Source of the DNA: Dreissena polymorpha
Taxonomy: Eukaryota; Mollusca; Bivalvia; Myida; Dreissenidae
Direction of reading: 5' to 3'
Length of the DNA stretch: 64,000 nucleotides
NCBI RefSeq assembly: GCF_020536995.1
Contig: NC_068360.1
Span: 91,182,919-91,246,918, forward strand
The position numbers were made by a program, and so were the translations under genes. The notes under the pieces were generated by a model. It saw only the letters and a program-made list of their open reading frames with translations, had not been told where the DNA came from and did not search any database. Positions 11,443 through 22,519 of this stretch are shown here, one piece after another; position 1 is the first letter of the stretch, and each line of letters begins with the position of its first letter.

Positions 11443-11568
11443 AAAAATTATAAAGCGTTGCAACGCGAAACTATTGAATAATTTGGAGAGTTCTGATTTT
11501 GTCGTTAAATTTTGTGAAACTACGAAGATTGCTTATATTACGTATAAAATATGTCAAGTATGTGTAAT

Positions 11569-11658
11569 CGGCGGAATAGCTCAGTAGGCTAAAGCGTTTT
11601 TACTTCAGGACTCTGGCAGGACTCCAGGGGTCACTGGTTCGAAACCTGGTCCGGGCAA
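11569..11658 (+). ncRNA. tRNA-like core of the MITE/SINE element
   Basis: GGCGGAATAGCTCAGTAGG carries an A-box and CTGGTTCGAAACC a B-box, about 60 nt apart. The region between is longer than in a normal tRNA and the acceptor stem is weak, so this is a pol III promoter relic, not a decoding tRNA. The same core lies on the minus strand in the copy at 38874-39380. Confidence 0.65.
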
Positions 11659-11925
11659 TGTTCTTTTCCTTTTTTCAATTTTATTCTTGATTTTTTACTG
11701 GAGCTTTTACGATCCAATGTTTACATTTATCGATATAAAGCATTTAATGAATAAGTTAAAAAATGCCAAAATCTGTGAAAAGGCCCCTTTAATAAATATA
11801 CTTTCAACAGTCTGGCAATTGTTCATAAATTTGTTTGGGGTGTTTTATTCCTTTGTTTAAGTTTATTTATCATTCATAACTGGAAACTTGAACATTGTAA
11901 CATATCTACAGTTTTTAATGGGACT

Positions 11926-12189
11926 TCAATTTATTACTCTGTTGTTGTTTTTTGTCAATGAAGAGGACATCTCCCCTTGGCTTCTCACTACTTTCACTGG
12001 TGTGCAATAACCAAGATGTGTCCAATGCAAACATGGCATTCCATTGTGAAACCAATCACATCTTGCCCACTTAACAAAGGTAAGTGATACACATGCTGCC
12101 TGCTCTTCAGTTTGAGACTGATCAAAGACACAGCAAGTTTCATCATGCTCAACACTACTTGATGTGTCTGGGATCACATTTATGCGCAA
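11926..12189 (-). pseudogene. Tigger/pogo transposase, C-terminal cysteine-rich remnant
   Basis: The minus-strand frame contains CCVFDQSQTEEQ, VSLTFVKWARCDW and LHWTHLGYCTPVKVV. This resembles the Cys/His-rich C-terminal module of some animal Tigger-type transposases (CC.C...P, W.C, C.HWTHL.YC). It lies downstream, in transcription order, of the DDE fragment at 13845-14126 and probably belongs to the same decayed element. An extra segment within the Cys/His pattern and missing terminal cysteines indicate decay. Confidence 0.55.
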
Positions 12190-13235
12190 TGAGCCGGGCT
12201 TAAGACTTCCACAATGAGTTTTTTTCTGCTAGCCTTTCTTTCTCCTCACAGATGACTTGTTTTTTTTTGTATGACCTGGTTTGGAATGATTTTTGTGTTG
12301 ATTTTGTTGTCATGTCTGGTCTTTTCATGGCCTGTTCATGTTTTTGGACTGCATTACTGAGATTTTCACTGGTCATTTCTTTACCAACACAATATTACTA
12401 ACTGTTCCTTACGGATTCATGACTGATACATGTTCCTTTCATTGAAATACATTGATAGAATAGTCACTGGACTGACTGTCACAACTGTCACATAATACCT
12501 CTGGCTGCTGGAACCATGCTGCTCTTTGGTTAAACAGTTGTATCCACAGGGTAAATTCCTGTTCTTCTAAAAGAAGATTGCAAGTTATGTGCACATAAGG
12601 CCCTGTTGTATACCTTACTTTCTTGTAAGTTACAAGATATGTCGGCTATTTTGTACTTGGTCATGGCAGCAGTGTTCTGCCGTGGATGCGTCCTAGCGTC
12701 ATTGGCGCAAAAATAAAATAATTGTCCCCACCCGTTTTCTGTATATGGGTCCGCGGGCGCACAGGAATTAGGAATAAAAACTTATTGATTCAATTTGTAA
12801 GTCGGTAAAGTAATCGAGTGAATGTGTAACTAGAACAAATTATTTTCTTGGACGCGACGTCATTGTGTAGCCAATGGTTAATTTACTTTTAATAATAACA
12901 CTTGCCAGTTGAGATTTTAAGAACCAATCAGCTGATATCAAGAAATTTTTCACACCTATCAAAATGGCGCACAGTGACCGGCAGAAGAAAACAAAATCTA
13001 TTTTAGTTTTTTTCCTCCGGCAAGTAAAATTAGAAAATATGACGATAATAATTACAACACCTCAACAGAGTCTTCCCAAGTCCCAACATCGTTTAGCAAT
13101 GACAAAATAGTCTGCCCCTAAATGTACATTCCAAGCAAATTGTCTTCGAAAATTGTCTTGGTCTCTGTTTGACAACAACAAAATGACATGCATTTTGTGC
13201 ATAAAGCACAAAAAAGAACAAGATTGTTTGTCAGA
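12190..13235. other. Mostly unassigned; possible remnant of a transposase start near 12964
   Basis: ATGGCGCACAGTGACC at about 12964 reads MAHSDRQKKTKSILVFF on the plus strand. The next frame then gives a Ser/Asn/Asp-rich stretch, a pattern seen at the start of some hAT-type transposases. This is weak evidence and nothing else supports it. The rest shows no feature. Confidence 0.25.
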
Positions 13236-13480
13236 AACACAATGCCCCCTAATGCGCAGCTTTTTTCTTTGACCTTGAAGGATGACCTTGACCTTTTACC
13301 ACTCAAAATGTGCAGCTCCATGAGATACACATGCATGTGAAATATCAAGTTGCTATGTTCAATATTTCAAAAGTTATTGCAAAACTTTAATGGAAGGTTA
13401 AAGTTTTGGTGACAGAATGACAGACAGACAGGCCAAAAACAATATACCCCCGATCATTCGATTCGGGGGCATAAAAAAGC
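13236..13480 (-). repeat. Bivalve repeat, single-unit copy
   Basis: Contains GGATGACCTTGACC, ATGTGCAGCTCCATGAGATAC and AATATCAAGTTGCTAT, the reverse of the units at 142-960. It ends with a GACAGACAGACAGG tail and the hairpin CCCCCGATCATTCGATTCGGGGGC. Confidence 0.75.
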
Positions 13481-13844
13481 CTTTACTATCGGTAATTCTA
13501 ATTATCGAACAAGTATTTTGACACGCAATGCTGAGTCCAATGACAATAAATCTGTTCAAAGTTTTGTAAATATGTTAACAATTGTTTGACAGTTAAAAAG
13601 TTTTTAAAATGTTCAAGTTTGAATTAGAATGTTACATCCTGTGGACTGGCTGTAATAAGAAATCAAGCAAATTTAAGTAAAGAGTGAAAGTAAAAGGTAA
13701 TTAGTTTTTGAAAATTTAATTCTGCTACAAATATATGTCTGTTTCCCCATATGTTTCCTTTTTGCCCCCACTTTTTTAACCCTAAAGGGTCCCTGTCCCC
13801 AACAGTAAAGATTCACGGCAGAACACTGTGGCAGCATGTGTTTG

Positions 13845-14126
13845 TCATATGTATTTTTGTGATAAGACTTGGTACATCCTCTGAACGGGTCCATAGCATT
13901 GGACATCAAGGGGCTGCAGAATGTGGCTTGTATGTGCAGGAATAATGTATAGTATGATATTGTTTCCTTTAGCCCTATCAGCCAGTGTTAGGGCAACATG
14001 TGGCCTATGTCCATCTATGAGTAAAAGAACCTTGTGATAACCCCTTCCTGGTACCAACTGTATGAAGTGCTCTGAAAGGTATTTGCAAAAAATAGAGAAT
14101 ACATGGTTGGTGCCGAGATGGAGCAA
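13845..14126 (-). pseudogene. Tigger/pogo-type DDE transposase fragment
   Basis: The minus-strand frame reads KVLLLIDGHRPHVALTLAD, then IILYIIPAHTSHILQPLDV and CYGPVQRMYQ. This is the DDE_1 superfamily core of pogo/Tigger transposases: the second catalytic aspartate in (L/I)(L/I)DGH.SH, and the conserved P.HTSH.LQPLD block preceding the third. Frames before and after it are disrupted, and a 755-bp MITE (14188-14942) lies just upstream. It is a dead relic. Confidence 0.85.
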
Positions 14127-14187
14127 GTTTATCCGGTGAGGCTTTAATAGAAAAAGAAAATAGGGTGAGCTTTAGCAAATAGGGCTC

Positions 14188-14942
14188 AAAAACTGTAGAC
14201 TGCCTCCTTAAAATAGCAGTCCAAAGTTTTAAACCCATCTAAATTTGAATTATTTGTACTCTTCAGTTAACTCTGGATAAAACTGAATGATTTTCTTCAT
14301 GAAATAACTGCATTGTACAATTTTATACTATTTTTAGTGAGCATATCAGCGGCGGCATTTACGCGCAACTTTTGGGTCATTTTTTTCGGTTTTCTACCCA
14401 AGTCTAAAAGTCACTCAATTCGCACAGATATGAAATGTAGGTATAATCATATTGCCACAAATGACTCATAATGAGGGTCATCTTTCATCCCGAGTCAAAA
14501 ATTGTTCACTACACTGGTCAAAAATAAAATGAATTTTGATGATTTTTTCCTTTATATCAGTGTGTTTTACTCACTTTACATCGAAGTGTATGCACATTTA
14601 GGGGTTTAAATGGTTTTAAAGGCACTAAATGTTGTATAAATAGTTGATTTAAGTCAACTTAGTCTTTCTTGCATAAACAACTAAGCCTATAGCACAAAGA
14701 AACATAGACTGCAGCTCTAAACCAGATGTGCGTACAATGCAAAATAGGGTTTTCTTCGAACATCAGGCTTACATCACCCTACTGAAAAGTTAATAGCTCT
14801 GCTGAAATTGGTCATAATCGAATGGGAAAACTGTTTTATGGTGTTGATGACTCTATTTTATAAAAAAATGTCACCTCTGACTCTGGGGCGTTGGGTGTGA
14901 AATTCCGGATTTTGTACCTTAAGGAGGCAGTCTACAGTTTTT
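14188..14942. mobile_element. MITE with 24-bp perfect terminal inverted repeats
   Basis: AAAAACTGTAGACTGCCTCC at 14188 is mirrored by GGAGGCAGTCTACAGTTTTT ending at 14942, with 24 bp perfect in all. The interior has no coding capacity. No clear target duplication is visible, so the superfamily is undecided. Confidence 0.8.
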
Positions 14943-15159
14943 CTTGAAAATCCCCAGACCGACAACCACTGGTCTGCAAAACACCCTCAAAACAAGGCCT
15001 CCAGTCACAACCTGAAAATAGATTCAGACAATATCCAGTGCAGCTCATCAACAGCTTGAAAATAAAGCACAAAACAATGCAGAAAATGATATCTGGGGTA
15101 AAATATACCTTTTCAGGGGTCTCGGAACTTGCCCTTAAAAACACAATTTTTAGATAAAC

Positions 15160-15202
15160 CCGGTGTAGCGTAAAAGATGCAAGACCCGTAAAATATGCAA
15201 GT
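15160..15202 (+). repeat. Left terminal inverted repeat of the giant transposon
   Basis: Starts CCGGTGTAGCGTAAAAG and continues through two motif copies (GTAAAAGATGCAAG, GTAAAATATGCAAG). It matches the reverse complement of 37531-37573 at 40 of 43 positions. Two more motif copies follow at about 15240 and 15258. Confidence 0.85.
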
Positions 15203-15237
15203 TCCGGTTCCGGTCATGTGAATTTTACGTTAGGCTC

Positions 15238-15800
15238 TGTAAAAAGGGCAAGACCCGTAAAAAGTGCAAGTCTTATATTGTTTTGCAATGACTTTGGTAT
15301 TTAATTGGAGAAAAACATCACTAATAAAGAGTGTGAATGGGTGGACGTTCGTTTCTTCAAGATTGGGCAAAAAAACATTACCATGCGGGTAAGACTAATT
15401 TTCGGACATAACTCTTTTCGGATATACCGATAGACTTTCAAACTGAGCTCCAATTTGAGTTTTAGGAATTATTGATTTTTCGCCACACTTGATATGTGTA
15501 TGTATAAATAGCGTCGTGTGCTTTTAAATTTGTAAAATAAAGCGTGCAGAAATGTTTATGTGAGCTATTTTCTTGTTTTAATGTGAATTTTCGACCATAA
15601 AATATGCAAGTCAGGCGTCTTAAGTGTTTAATACTACCCAACATTAATCTTATTTAACAAAGAGAGCTTAATTATAATGTAATTGCTCACAATCAAACCT
15701 GACAAGCCTTAAGACAAAGTTTGTTGCATTATGTGCGGTAGAAAATGTACCATATGTTATTTAAATCAGGCAATAAGGCTGTAAAATATGCAAGTCAAGG
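15238..15800 (+). promoter_or_regulatory. Subterminal motif copies (probable transposase-binding sites)
   Basis: Copies of (C/T)GTAAAAnnnGCAAG occur near 15240, 15258, 15597 and 15780, all in the orientation of the left end. Others lie at about 23487, 24150, 24175, 24194 and 24903. Iterated subterminal motifs are typical binding sites for large transposases; binding here is inferred. Confidence 0.5.
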
Positions 15801-15899
15801 TTATTAACTCACTGGCATTTTATATGGAAATATCCCTCAATATTCCCTTTTATTTGTTGCAAAATGAAAAAAAAGTGATTTATTTCACATTTTATTGCC

Positions 15900-17750
15900 C
15901 ATAAATTTCATTTTGACAAACTTTTCTAAATACAGTTGTCGGTTTATGCAAGCACTGCATAAATTTTCTCACTTAAATCATCATAAAAACCCTTATCATT
16001 TTACAAAGAAATCGAAGAACTATGCAATAGGTGTCCCAAGCACTGCGTACATTTACGAAGTATTACATTTATAAAAAAGGTGGTGTGGTAGTTTGAATTT
16101 CACTAATACAGCATTTTTGGGAAGTATCTTTTAACATAAATTTACGCACTTAAATCAATATAAAACCCTTGCAAATTTACAGACTATTTATAGTTGTAAA
16201 CAAAAAATTGTCTCAAGCACTGCATAAATTAATAAACTAATTTATGGCAAAAGATAGCAACATTATAGTTTGAAATTCAAATATACAACACTTTTAACTA
16301 AAACATATGATCTTTCTGCATAAGTCAGGCTCTTCATTAATTTACGCGCTTAAATCAAATAAAAACCCTGGCAATTTCTCCAGTGGCAGTGCGTAAATTT
16401 ACTAACTAATTTATTGCAAAAGCAGTTCGTAATTTTATTGTAAAGAGGTCAGCTAACTATCTTTCTACACAAGACAAGCTCTGCGTAAATGTACGCACTT
16501 AAAATCTACATCAAAATACCTGATATTTTTACCAACTTTTCAAGCAAACAAAATTGTGCAAAGAACTCTTCTACATAAGCCAAGCTCTGCGTAAATTTAC
16601 GCACTTAAATCAATATCAAACCCTGGCAATTTTACAGACTATTTGAAGTTGTAAACAAAAATTGTCCCAAGCACTGCGTAAATTTACAAACAACTTCATG
16701 GTAAAACAAAACAGTAGAGTTATACTTTGCATTTTACAAATACAACATTTTTTAGTCCCCTACTGGTTTCACCGGAGGGGACTTATGGTTTGCGCTCCGT
16801 CTGTCAGTCCGTCTGTCAATCCGTCCGTCCATCACACTTTTCTGGATCCTGCGATAACTTTAAAAGTTCTTAATATTTTTTTCATGAAACTTGAAACATG
16901 GATAGATGTCAATATTGACATTATGCACGTCATTTCATTTCGTTCCTAAGTCAAAAATTATAGTTGCTATGGCAACAAATAAACTAAAAATACTGCTGAA
17001 ATGGTGGTTTTCTGGTTCCTGCGATAACTTTTAAAGTTCTTTATAATTTTTCATGAAACTTGAAACATGGATAGATGGCAATATGGACATTATGCATGTC
17101 ATTTCATTCTGTTCCTACATCATAAAATTCTGGTTGCTATGGCAACAAATATATATATTTTTTAAATCTGAAAATGGTGGAATTTCTGACAATGGTGGAG
17201 CCGGTAGGGGACTAATATTTCCTTACAATAGTCTTGTTCTAACTATCTTTCTACGTAAGCCAAGCTCTGCATAAATAACAATGAAAATCTGCAAAATACT
17301 AGCAACTACAAAATACCTGATATTTTTACCAACTTTTCAAACAAACAAAATTGTTCAAAGCATAAGACAAGCTCTGCGTAACTTTACGCACTTAAATCAA
17401 TATAAAACCCTGGCAATTGTACAGACTATTTGAAGTAGTAAACAAAAATTTTCCCTAGCACTGCGTAAATTTAAAAACTAATTATTTGGTAAAAAAAGTT
17501 TGGTTATGTTATACTCTGAATTTCTAAAATACAAAATTTTCTGACTATCTTCCTACATAAGTCATGTCTTGCATAAATTTATGCACTAAAATCATCTAAG
17601 AAATACCAAATAATTTTACAAACTAATCAAAGTAATAAAAATTGTCCAAGCAATGCATTTATGTACGAATGTATGGCAAAATATAGGAATATTATAGTTT
17701 GAAATTCATAAAACAACACTTTCAACTAAAAAATATGTCTGGAAAGTCTA
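15900..17750 (+). repeat. Degenerate tandem repeats with palindrome GCGTAAATTTACGC
   Basis: Six or more diverged units of about 200-250 bp share CTGCGTAAATTTACGCAC, ACTTAAATCAATAT, AACCCTGGCAATTTTACAG and TGTCCCAAGCACTGCG. The central palindrome recurs whole or in part at about 15955, 16040, 16140, 16340, 16390, 16487, 16590, 16675, 17380 and 17463. It lies only in the left arm of the giant element and is interrupted by another repeat at 16753-17214. Confidence 0.7.
16753..17214 (+). mobile_element. Bivalve repeat with TAGTCCCCTAC ends
   Basis: Inverted ends TAGTCCCCTAC and GTAGGGGACTA. Two inner units share TCTGGATCCTGCGATAACTT, CATGAAACTTGAAACATGG and GTTGCTATGGCAACAAAT. A one-unit copy lies in a transposase intron at 29486-29753. 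Confidence 0.8.
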
Positions 17751-17804
17751 TTTCATCTTGTTCTAGTTTGCAGTGCGCAGGCTACTGTCCCCCTTCAAGA
17801 GCAA

Positions 17805-18240
17805 GAGAAATCTCACAATGAACAACATAGTTATGCACGGACAAGCTCATTTATGGCCATCTTTTACCTTTGAACTCTAAGTGTGACCTTGATATTGACG
17901 TATTTCTTTCGCATGACACACCGTTCAATGTCCAATAATGTTGAACAAAAGTGCCAAATGAATTTTAAATCTCGCAATGAATGACATAGTTATGGCCTGG
18001 ACAAGCTCATTTAAGGCCATTTTTGACCTTTGAACTCCAAATGTGACCTTGACCTTGGAAATATCGACGTAATTCTTGCGCGCGACACACAGTAACATGA
18101 TGGTGAACATCTATGCCAAATGATTTTAAAATATCACAATGAACGACATAGCTATGGCCCGGACAAGCTTGTTTCGCCCGCCAGCCCGCCGACATTCGCC
18201 AATCTAATAACCAGTTTTTTCCTTCCGAAAACCTGGATAA
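17805..18240 (-). repeat. Diverged copy of the ~170-bp-unit bivalve repeat
   Basis: Contains GGACAAGCTCATTTATGGCC, ACCTTTGAACTC, GACACACCGTTCAATG and the end CCGAAAACCTGGAT, as in 10765-11442 but with many substitutions and gaps. It is therefore older. Confidence 0.75.
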
Positions 18241-18372
18241 AAGTGTTGATGACGCACAAGGGACAAATACTGATCCTAAAAGCACACCATATGCACCTTG
18301 TGCTCAGGTGAGTTAAAAATAATGAAATAAATAATACATGCTTTATGAAACAAATGTAATTTTTACTTAAAC

Positions 18373-18800
18373 TTAACTAAATTTCCAGTACTTTAAATTG
18401 GTAATGTCATAGTCTGAGATGGTAAAGATTCTGCACATATACATAATATAGATTGGCGTGTTCAACAATTCAAATATATGACTGTTAGATTCAATTATTT
18501 CTTTATCCCAGTAATTCTCAAACTGGTTCAGCTTGTTTGGGAAAATGAGGGACCACGATACAGAAATGCTCCTCCAGTCGGGTCTGTTGTGTGCAGCTTT
18601 GAGTAATTCATCCATGGAAAGGCATGTCCATTTTTTTACATTATCCATCCATCTTTTCTACAAATGGCCTCATCGTCGACCTTCCTCTAGCGTACCCTGG
18701 AAAACAGCCTTGCAAAGAGTTGTGCCTGGTGATGTGTCCAAACCAAGCCAGCTGTACCTTAGCACAATTATTCATGGTCATGGTAGTGCAGTTATAAAAT
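18373..18800 (-). pseudogene. LINE 3' end fragment (RTE-like)
   Basis: The minus strand reads KVQLAWFGHITRHNSLQG and then, in a second frame, WMDNVKKWTCLSMDELLKAA, NRPDWRSISV. This matches the C-terminal tail of widespread animal LINE proteins (WFGH.TRH.SL...GGRRRGR..K.W.DN.KEW...). A frameshift separates the two pieces near 18645, so the copy is dead. The RTE assignment is from memory of similar tails. Confidence 0.65.
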
Positions 18801-19229
18801 TGAATTAAGTAATCCAGTGTTATTTGTTCACTTAATATCGAGAGCTTTATTTGTCCATTGATATGTAGAGAGAACATCAACGGAATTGATTTGCTGTTGG
18901 CATGTATTAGACCTTCTTAGACCTTGTGAAGTCTGTTCTCAGTTCTGAAATTTAAAGAAATATTAGCATACAGTTGACAATATAACAGCCAAGACTTTTC
19001 ACCGTTGAATACAAACACATACACAAATAGGCATGAAGGATTTCTTTGCCTATTAATTTTTGTAGAAAAATTCACACAAATGCTGGCATCATAATTATGT
19101 TATTTTGTTTATAAAGCTATACTTCTACAAGTGTACAATCAATAAATGCATTCCAAGCATAACAGGAGACAAGAAATACATTAAGTATATATCTATGGTA
19201 ACTACCGGTAAAGTAAAAATATAAATTAA

Positions 19230-20600
19230 CAAGAGCACCGCCTTGCAGGTGCAGACCGCTCATCTATTTTCTTTTTAAAGGTGAAAGGACTCTCATTTTC
19301 AATCACAAAGGAGGGAGGGGTGGAGTGAAGAGGGGTGTATAGTGTGGGGGTTTGGGTGCGATGGTTGGTCGGTATTTCAAACATAAAATAATAAAAATAA
19401 ATATTTGTGTTTTGAACCGTTTCAAATAAAAAAAAATTGGGGGTTGGGTGGGTATAGTGTGAGGGTGTGGTGGTCATTTTTGAGATGATCTTTAAAAAAA
19501 AAAAATTAGGAGGGGGGATTCGGGGTGGGGGGGAGGGGGGGTGTGGGGGATTCTTGGGTGCGATGGTCGGACAGTATTTCAAACATAAAATAATAAAAAT
19601 AAATATTTGTGTTTTTTAACCTTTCTAAAAAAAAATTGGGGGGTGGGTGGGGTGGTATAGTGTGAGGGTGTGGTGGTCATTTGTGAGATGATCTTAAAAA
19701 AAAATATAAAAAAATAGGGGGGGATTCGGGGGGGAAGGCACGGGGGATGGTTTGGGTGGAGTCTATTGTGGTATGTCAGGTAAAAGTAGTTTTTTCAAAG
19801 TATCAATCAAATCTAATCATAAATAAAGAAGTTATGGCAATTTTAGCAAAATTTAATAATTTGACCTTGAGAGTCAAGGTCATTCAAAGGTCAAGGTAAA
19901 ATTCAACTTGCCAGGTACAGTAACCTCATGATAGCATGAAAGTATTTGAAGTTTGAAAGCAATAGCCTTGATACTTTAGAAGTAAAGTGGATCGAAACAC
20001 AAAATTTAACCATATATTCAAAGTTACTAAGTAAAAAAGGGCCATAATTCCGTGTAAATGACAACAAGAGTTATGCAACTTGTCCTTTTACTGTACCCTT
20101 ATGATAGTTTGCGAGTGTTCCAAGTATGAAAGCAATATCTATAATACTTAAGGGGTAAAGTGGACCAAAACACATAACTTAACCAAATTTTCAATTTTCT
20201 AAGTATAAAAAAGGCACATAATTTTGTCAAAATGCCAGTCAGAGTTACATTACTTTGCCTGCACAGTCCCCTTATGATAGTTAGTCAGTGTTGCAAGTAT
20301 GAAAGCAATAGCTTTGATACTTAAGGAATAAAATGGACCTAAACACAAAACTTAACCAAAATTTTCAATTTTCTAAGTATAAAAAGGGCACATAATTCTG
20401 TCAAAATGCACGCTAGAGTCATCTAACTTTGCCTGTCCAGTCCCCTCATGATAGTAAGTAAGTGTACCAAGTTTTAATGCAATAGCATTGATACTTTCTG
20501 AGAAAAGTGGACCTAAACGCAAAACTTAACCGGACGCCAACGCCGACGCCATGGTGATGACAATAGCTCATTTTTTTTTCAAAAAATAGATGAGCTAATA
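19230..20600. mobile_element. Bivalve repeat with GATGAGCTATT-type ends and tandem inner units
   Basis: Starts ACAAGAGCACCGCCTTGCAG and CCGCTCATCTATTTTCTTTT. It ends with CCGACGCCATGGTGATGAC then AATAGCTCAT and AAAAAATAGATGAGC, so the ends are partly inverted. Inside are two G-rich units of about 240 bp (19290-19740) and three to four units of about 190 bp with AAAGCAATAGC(T/C)TTGATACT and AAAAAGGGCACATAATT. Confidence 0.75.
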
Positions 20601-21073
20601 AAAACACAACTAAGAATTCATCCCAGCAAATGGAAATTGTTCAGTACTGTTGTCTCGCAACTTAATATATAAATTTGATGCTTGTTGTTACAATGCCATT
20701 GAGTTGTATTGTATAGAATTCTTTATACGAATTGAATATGCATCTTTTTCACCTCTAATATTTCTATTCTTTTCAACTTGTTACAAAATACCATTAATAG
20801 AGTACCGGTACTGTACCGTTACTAAAAATAAAATGTGTTTCTATGCCTTTTTCACCTGTTAGTGCAATTTATTCATACTTTTATTGTGTATACATGTACA
20901 TACTGGAAATGTGTCTTTTTTTCTTTTTGCAACTGTCATATATTTTTTTTAATTTGCATTATTGTTTTTCAAACTAGGAATTACAAACAACTAAAGTCAT
21001 ACTTTAAATTTACATAAATTATATAATTTATATATGTGGCTTATGACCCTTTTGTTCATCTCAGATTGCATTA
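20601..21073. other. No feature seen
   Basis: Very AT-rich sequence; the open frames are Phe/Tyr-rich chance products. Confidence 0.4.
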
Positions 21074-21078
21074 TAACA

Positions 21079-22514
21079 CAGTGCTCCAGCCAGCTTTTCA
21101 AAATAGAGGGGAGCTTCCCCAAAAAGGGCACATTTCACGCGTAATTTTGGAAAATAGGGCATTTGGTTATACATATACTTAAGTATATACTTTGGTTATA
21201 CTATATACTTATTAATTGCAAACACTAATGCATTGGATGACTTACCCAATTGTATGCTGTTCCTCATTTTGTGTAATGAAATTACAACAAACATATTTAA
21301 ATCTACATTGGCGCTTAGGAAAACAACTTAGTAGCCAATTTCCTAACCGACTTGGGCTAGCATCCGACTACACGCATTAGAGATATATAGATATCATATT
21401 TCTTTACGGTGTGTGTGGGGGGGGGGGGAAATTTTGATGTTTTTTTATCACCTATCATCATTGAACTGCATGTTAATCTTTCAGGTTTCAGTTTCAGCAT
21501 CAGTGGCCTTTTAGAAGAAAATGAAATGAAGAAAATATGAAATAAATTCAGGGGTTTCACTGGATCAAAAAAATGTTATGACTGTCACTACTTAAATTCG
21601 TAGCTTTAAATAACTTTGAGCCAATGTTTGTCCACAATAATAATATTTATTAAAACAAAAATTTATATTGACAAATTTAAAGTCTAAACAATGATCAATG
21701 TCACCATGAAGTAGCATCCAGTCTGGAGATTAAAATGAAACATTGTTATTGTTAATAATAGGATATATTTATTTCACAACACGTTATTTCAACTAATGTC
21801 AACAACGTTGACAGTTTTGTTAGGTCGCGAAAATATATGACAATATCAACATTACATTTTACTTGCAGAGTGATAAATCCTCCTTCCAAACAAGTTCTTT
21901 ATTTGTTGAAATAACAACTGTCTGCCCCTATTCATTTTAAAATTCATCATGATTGAGGACAGACAGTGTTTTAAAGTTCAGAAATAAAATCCATACACAA
22001 ATATGTTTCCATTCCGTAATTTGGAACTTAAAATTAGCCGCATATTCGCATTAAAAAAAGATGATTAATTTTCAAATGTTAATAGGTATTTTGACTTAAA
22101 ATTCTTTATTTTTCCAAACAAAAAAATACAGCCAGAAATTCAGAAGTTTAAAAAAAACAATAGTGCGGAGTTTTATTTCATTCAGTGTGATTGTGCCTAA
22201 CCAAGCGTGACCTCAGAGATAATCTTTCACAGCATGTTACTATCGTCTGCAACGAAAGGCTAATTAGTGATCTGATAACAAACCATGCCCTTGGGGCTTA
22301 TTTGTTAACAATGTGTTGACTTAATACACCCCAGGCAGTCATGTAAGGGTGTTATCTGTGTATTCATGTCGATGTTTCTGGCGATTTATACGGCCTGAAA
22401 ACAGGAATTTAGAGATCAAAAGGGCATTTGACAGAAAAATAGAGGGGCGCTTTTTAAGTGGGCAAATTTTAGAGGGGCGCAGCGCCCCTCTATTTACTGC
22501 TAGCTGGAGCACTG
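21079..22514. mobile_element. hAT5-like non-autonomous element with 5-bp TAACA duplication
   Basis: Terminal inverted repeats CAGTGCTCCAGC(C/T)AGC... and ...GCTGGAGCACTG, with TAACA directly repeated at 21074-21078 and 22515-22519. GAGGGGCGC-type blocks lie inside both ends. CAG ends plus a 5-bp duplication suit the hAT5 group. It holds no transposase that I recognise. Confidence 0.75.
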
Positions 22515-22519
22515 TAACA

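Larger units (their letters stand above)
10598..11792 (+). mobile_element. TTAA-flanked tRNA-containing MITE/SINE-like element, copy split by a younger insertion
   Basis: TTAAAGGG at 10598 and CCCCTTTAA at 11792 bound the element. The interior is interrupted at 10765-11442. After the interruption come CGTTGCAACGCGAAAC, the tRNA-like core and the GATCCAATGTTTACATTTAT block, in the order seen in the uninterrupted copy at 38874-39380. Confidence 0.8.

Noticed and set aside
14932-15144. 70-codon minus-strand ORF beside the Tigger relic as part of its transposase
   Set aside because: No DDE or helix-turn-helix motif, and composition is unlike the neighbouring transposase fragment.
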